Shown piece after piece: positions 35,012 to 36,759 of a stretch of 36,759 bases of DNA (positions are counted from its first letter, which is position 1; each line of letters opens with the position of its first letter). The translations under genes and the position numbers were made by a program. The notes beneath the pieces are model-generated. The model was not told the origin of the DNA and ran no database searches. It worked only from the letters and a program-made list of their open reading frames with translations. Source of the stretch: Saccharothrix sp. S26 (GTDB taxonomy: Bacteria; Actinomycetota; Actinomycetes; Mycobacteriales; Pseudonocardiaceae); contig NZ_JAJUWT010000041.1 in NCBI RefSeq assembly GCF_021390395.1, positions 1-36,759 of the forward strand, in the 5' to 3' direction.

Positions 35012-35914
35012 GTGGCATCGGAGGAAGAGTCCGACCGCCGACCTGAGCAGGTCGTGGCACCGATCCGGTCCCGGCGGTGGGCGGTGATCGCGGTCGCGGC
35101 GTCCGGGGTCGCGGTTCTGGTCTACGTGCTGGCCGTGTGGACGGTGACGGGTCAGGCGCTGGAGAACGCCGCGTTGCGCGGCGCGGATCAGGTCGACGCG
35201 GCCCAGGCCGGTGAGGCGTGGCGGGCGCTGGACGAGATCACCGTCTACTCGCTGGCGGCGGCCGTGGTGCTCATCGCCTTGGTCGGCGCGCTGCGGAGGC
35301 GCTGGGACCTGGCGGTCGCGGCGGTCGGTGTTGTGGTGGTCGGCCAAGTGGTCGTCCAGGCTCTGAAGCGGTTCGTGCTCGTCCGGCCCCCGTTGGTGGA
35401 GGTGACCGGCGACTACGCGCACAACAGCCTGCCCAGCGGGCACACCGCGATCGCCATGACCGTGCTGTTCGCCGCCGTGATCGTCGCGCCTCACCGGTGG
35501 CGCGGCGTGGTGATGCTGTTCCTGCTGCCGTGGGCGGTGGGCATCGGTCAGTACACGCTCACCGCGAAGTGGCACCGGCTCAGCGACACCCTCGCCGCGG
35601 ACGCGATCGCCCTGGCACTGGCCGCGCTCGCGTCGTGGTGGCTGGCGCGCCGCGGAGCGCTGAACCGCTACGAGGGCCGTCGCCGGGTCGGCCGGGTCGT
35701 CATCGGGGCGTTCGCCGTGGTGTCCGCCGTGGTGGGACTGGTCCTGGGCGGTGTGCTGTGGGGCGTGCCGCTCGCTCGCGCCGGTCTGGCCGGCGCGGTG
35801 CGGGACCACGACTACGAGTGGGACGTCTACCTCGGCGCCGGGTCGTTCGCCCTGGCCGGGTCGCTCGTCGCGGCGCTGGTGTTCCTCGCCTCTTGGCGAC
35901 GGTTGGAGACCTGA
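35012..35914 (+). CDS. PAP2-like membrane phosphatase
   Basis: A 300-residue polytopic protein with about six hydrophobic helices. PAP2 motif 1 is LKRFVLVRP (KxxxxxxRP), motif 2 is LPSGHTA, and motif 3 is represented by KWHRLSDTLAAD, where the His and Asp are kept but the usual preceding Arg (SRxxxxxH) is replaced. It would hydrolyse lipid phosphates such as phosphatidic acid or undecaprenyl pyrophosphate on the outer face of the membrane; the altered motif 3 may weaken this. GTG 35012 follows GGGGAG; the longer frame from 34676 is not supported. It lies between two IS982-like remnants. Confidence 0.8.
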   Translation: MASEEESDRRPEQVVAPIRSRRWAVIAVAASGVAVLVYVLAVWTVTGQALENAALRGADQVDAAQAGEAWRALDEITVYSLAAAVVLIALVGALRRRWDLAVAAVGVVVVGQVVVQALKRFVLVRPPLVEVTGDYAHNSLPSGHTAIAMTVLFAAVIVAPHRWRGVVMLFLLPWAVGIGQYTLTAKWHRLSDTLAADAIALALAALASWWLARRGALNRYEGRRRVGRVVIGAFAVVSAVVGLVLGGVLWGVPLARAGLAGAVRDHDYEWDVYLGAGSFALAGSLVAALVFLASWRRLET

Positions 35915-36144
35915 CCGCACACCGGTACGGGCAGGTCGTCGACGTCGCCGACCGGAACGCCTTGTGGGCGGGTTCAGGCTGGCTTCTACCGCTGGTCGCC
36001 CCGGAGCTCGATGTCCCGACCGCCCGGCTGGTGGTGACAGCCGTGGCGGCAGCGGCGGCCTGCTACGTCAAGGCCCATGCCACAGTCGTTGATCGACATA
36101 TGGCGCGCGTGAGGACGAGAGCCGAGGCGAGTTGCTCAAGCTCG

Positions 36145-36640
36145 GACACCGGTGCGCTCTACGCCCGCGTCCGCGAACGCGGCACCACCTCCGGCGAAGA
36201 ACGCCGAACTCGCTGCTGCGTGCGGACGTCCCGCACCGGTCCGCGTCGGTCACCCTCGCGGTGGCCCGGGCCCTGCTCGGCTTCACCTCCGAGGCCCGCC
36301 GGCTGCGGTTCCTGCCGGCCCGGATGCCCGGTGCGTTTCAGTACCTGCCCGGCCAGTCCGGCTACCACCGCCGCCTACGGGCGGCACTGCCTCCGCACTC
36401 CTGCCGGGTTACCGGTCGCCTGGGCGTTGGCCGACCCCGGGATCGACGGGCGGGAGGTGCTCACGGCCCTCTGCGACCACGAGCCCCACCTGCTCGACGA
36501 CCGGCCCGGCCCGCTGATCATCTCCGACAAGGGCTACGTCTCCCACGAACTCGACCGCTACCTGCACGAACGCGGAGTCCGACTGATCCGGCCCTCCTAC
36601 CCCAACCGCAGCTCATCAAGTCGGTCAACGACCCCGTTAC
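36145..36640 (+). pseudogene. IS982-like transposase remnant, copy 2 (central deletion, frameshifts)
   Basis: A degenerate N-terminus (GALYARV, then ACGRPA) leads into SVTLAVARALLGFTSEARRL, FQYLPGQSGYHRRLRAALP. It then jumps directly to AGLPVAWALADPGIDGREVL, LIISDKGYVSHELDR and ERGVRLIRPSYPN, followed after a frame change by QLIKSVND, where the similarity ends. The DSTPV segment present in copy 1 is deleted here. The two copies differ at many bases, so they are separate related elements rather than a recent duplication. It is in the opposite orientation to copy 1. Confidence 0.8.
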
Positions 36641-36759
36641 CTTTTTCGTAGCTCCTGATCAAGGAGCCGTGGTCGCCAGGTCCGGCATGACTGACGCCCC
36701 CAGTCGAACCCATGATCCGGGGGGTGGTGTCACCGGGTCTGGTGGCATCGAGGGACCGC

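Noticed and set aside
35915..36144. Open frame downstream of the PAP2 gene with an Ala/Val-rich segment
   Set aside because: It is read-through of a frame overlapping the PAP2 gene, has no start signal, and runs into the IS remnant; I recognise no family.
36651..36667. Hairpin GCTCCT/AGGAGC near the window end as IS terminal repeat or terminator
   Set aside because: Only 6 bp, with no partner found at the other remnant and no T-run after it.

Overview
The window is about 36.8 kb of very GC-rich DNA with many GTG starts, GTGA/ATGA stop-start overlaps and actinobacterial families throughout (CtpE-like P-type ATPase, RsbW-like kinases, an XRE/NB-ARC/TPR STAND protein, an MT0933-type small helical protein). 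It reads as the chromosome of a filamentous actinomycete, most likely Pseudonocardiales (Saccharothrix/Lentzea/Actinosynnema-like). The taxonomic call is an inference from composition and gene content. No rRNA, tRNA or CRISPR array was seen.

Layout. 1-4.1 kb: signalling block with the 3' part of a multi-HAMP hybrid histidine kinase, a STAS anti-anti-sigma protein, an RsbW-like anti-sigma kinase and a small MT0933-like helical protein. 4.2-11.4 kb: the most unusual region. A divergent MFS exporter faces a tightly packed operon: AurF-like diiron oxygenase, a 20-codon peptide gene with a near-consensus ribosome binding site, a perfect 14-bp hairpin, an AsnB-type amidotransferase with a C-terminal PqqD-like domain, a nucleotidyltransferase, a PqqD-like/PurM-ThiL-like fusion and a thymidylate-kinase-like P-loop protein. 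I read this as a candidate peptide-templated (RiPP-like) pathway that matches no class I know. 11.4-16.1 kb: small unknown protein, secreted peptidoglycan peptidase, pirin, APH(6)-type kinase, and a methyltransferase/TetR pair behind a strong palindromic operator.

16.1-22.1 kb: a small very acidic secreted protein with a strong terminator, a STAND regulator with a TTA codon at codon 3, a four-helix membrane protein, and a convergent membrane-anchored solute-binding-like protein. 22.2-28.8 kb: ackA-xfp phosphoketolase shunt operon, CtpE-like ATPase and a DinB-like protein. 29.2-33.4 kb: a large Ski2-like helicase with zinc ribbon, translationally coupled to an acetoacetate-decarboxylase-family protein. 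33.4-36.7 kb: two broken IS982-like transposase remnants in inverted orientation flanking a GNAT acetyltransferase and a PAP2-like membrane protein.

How genes work together: xfp and ackA are a textbook pair (phosphoketolase gives acetyl phosphate, acetate kinase makes ATP from it). STAS and RsbW are a likely partner-switch pair. The TetR gene probably controls itself and the methyltransferase through the palindromic site. The peptide operon genes overlap by 4-8 bp and probably form one pathway, with the MFS as possible exporter; its product is unknown.
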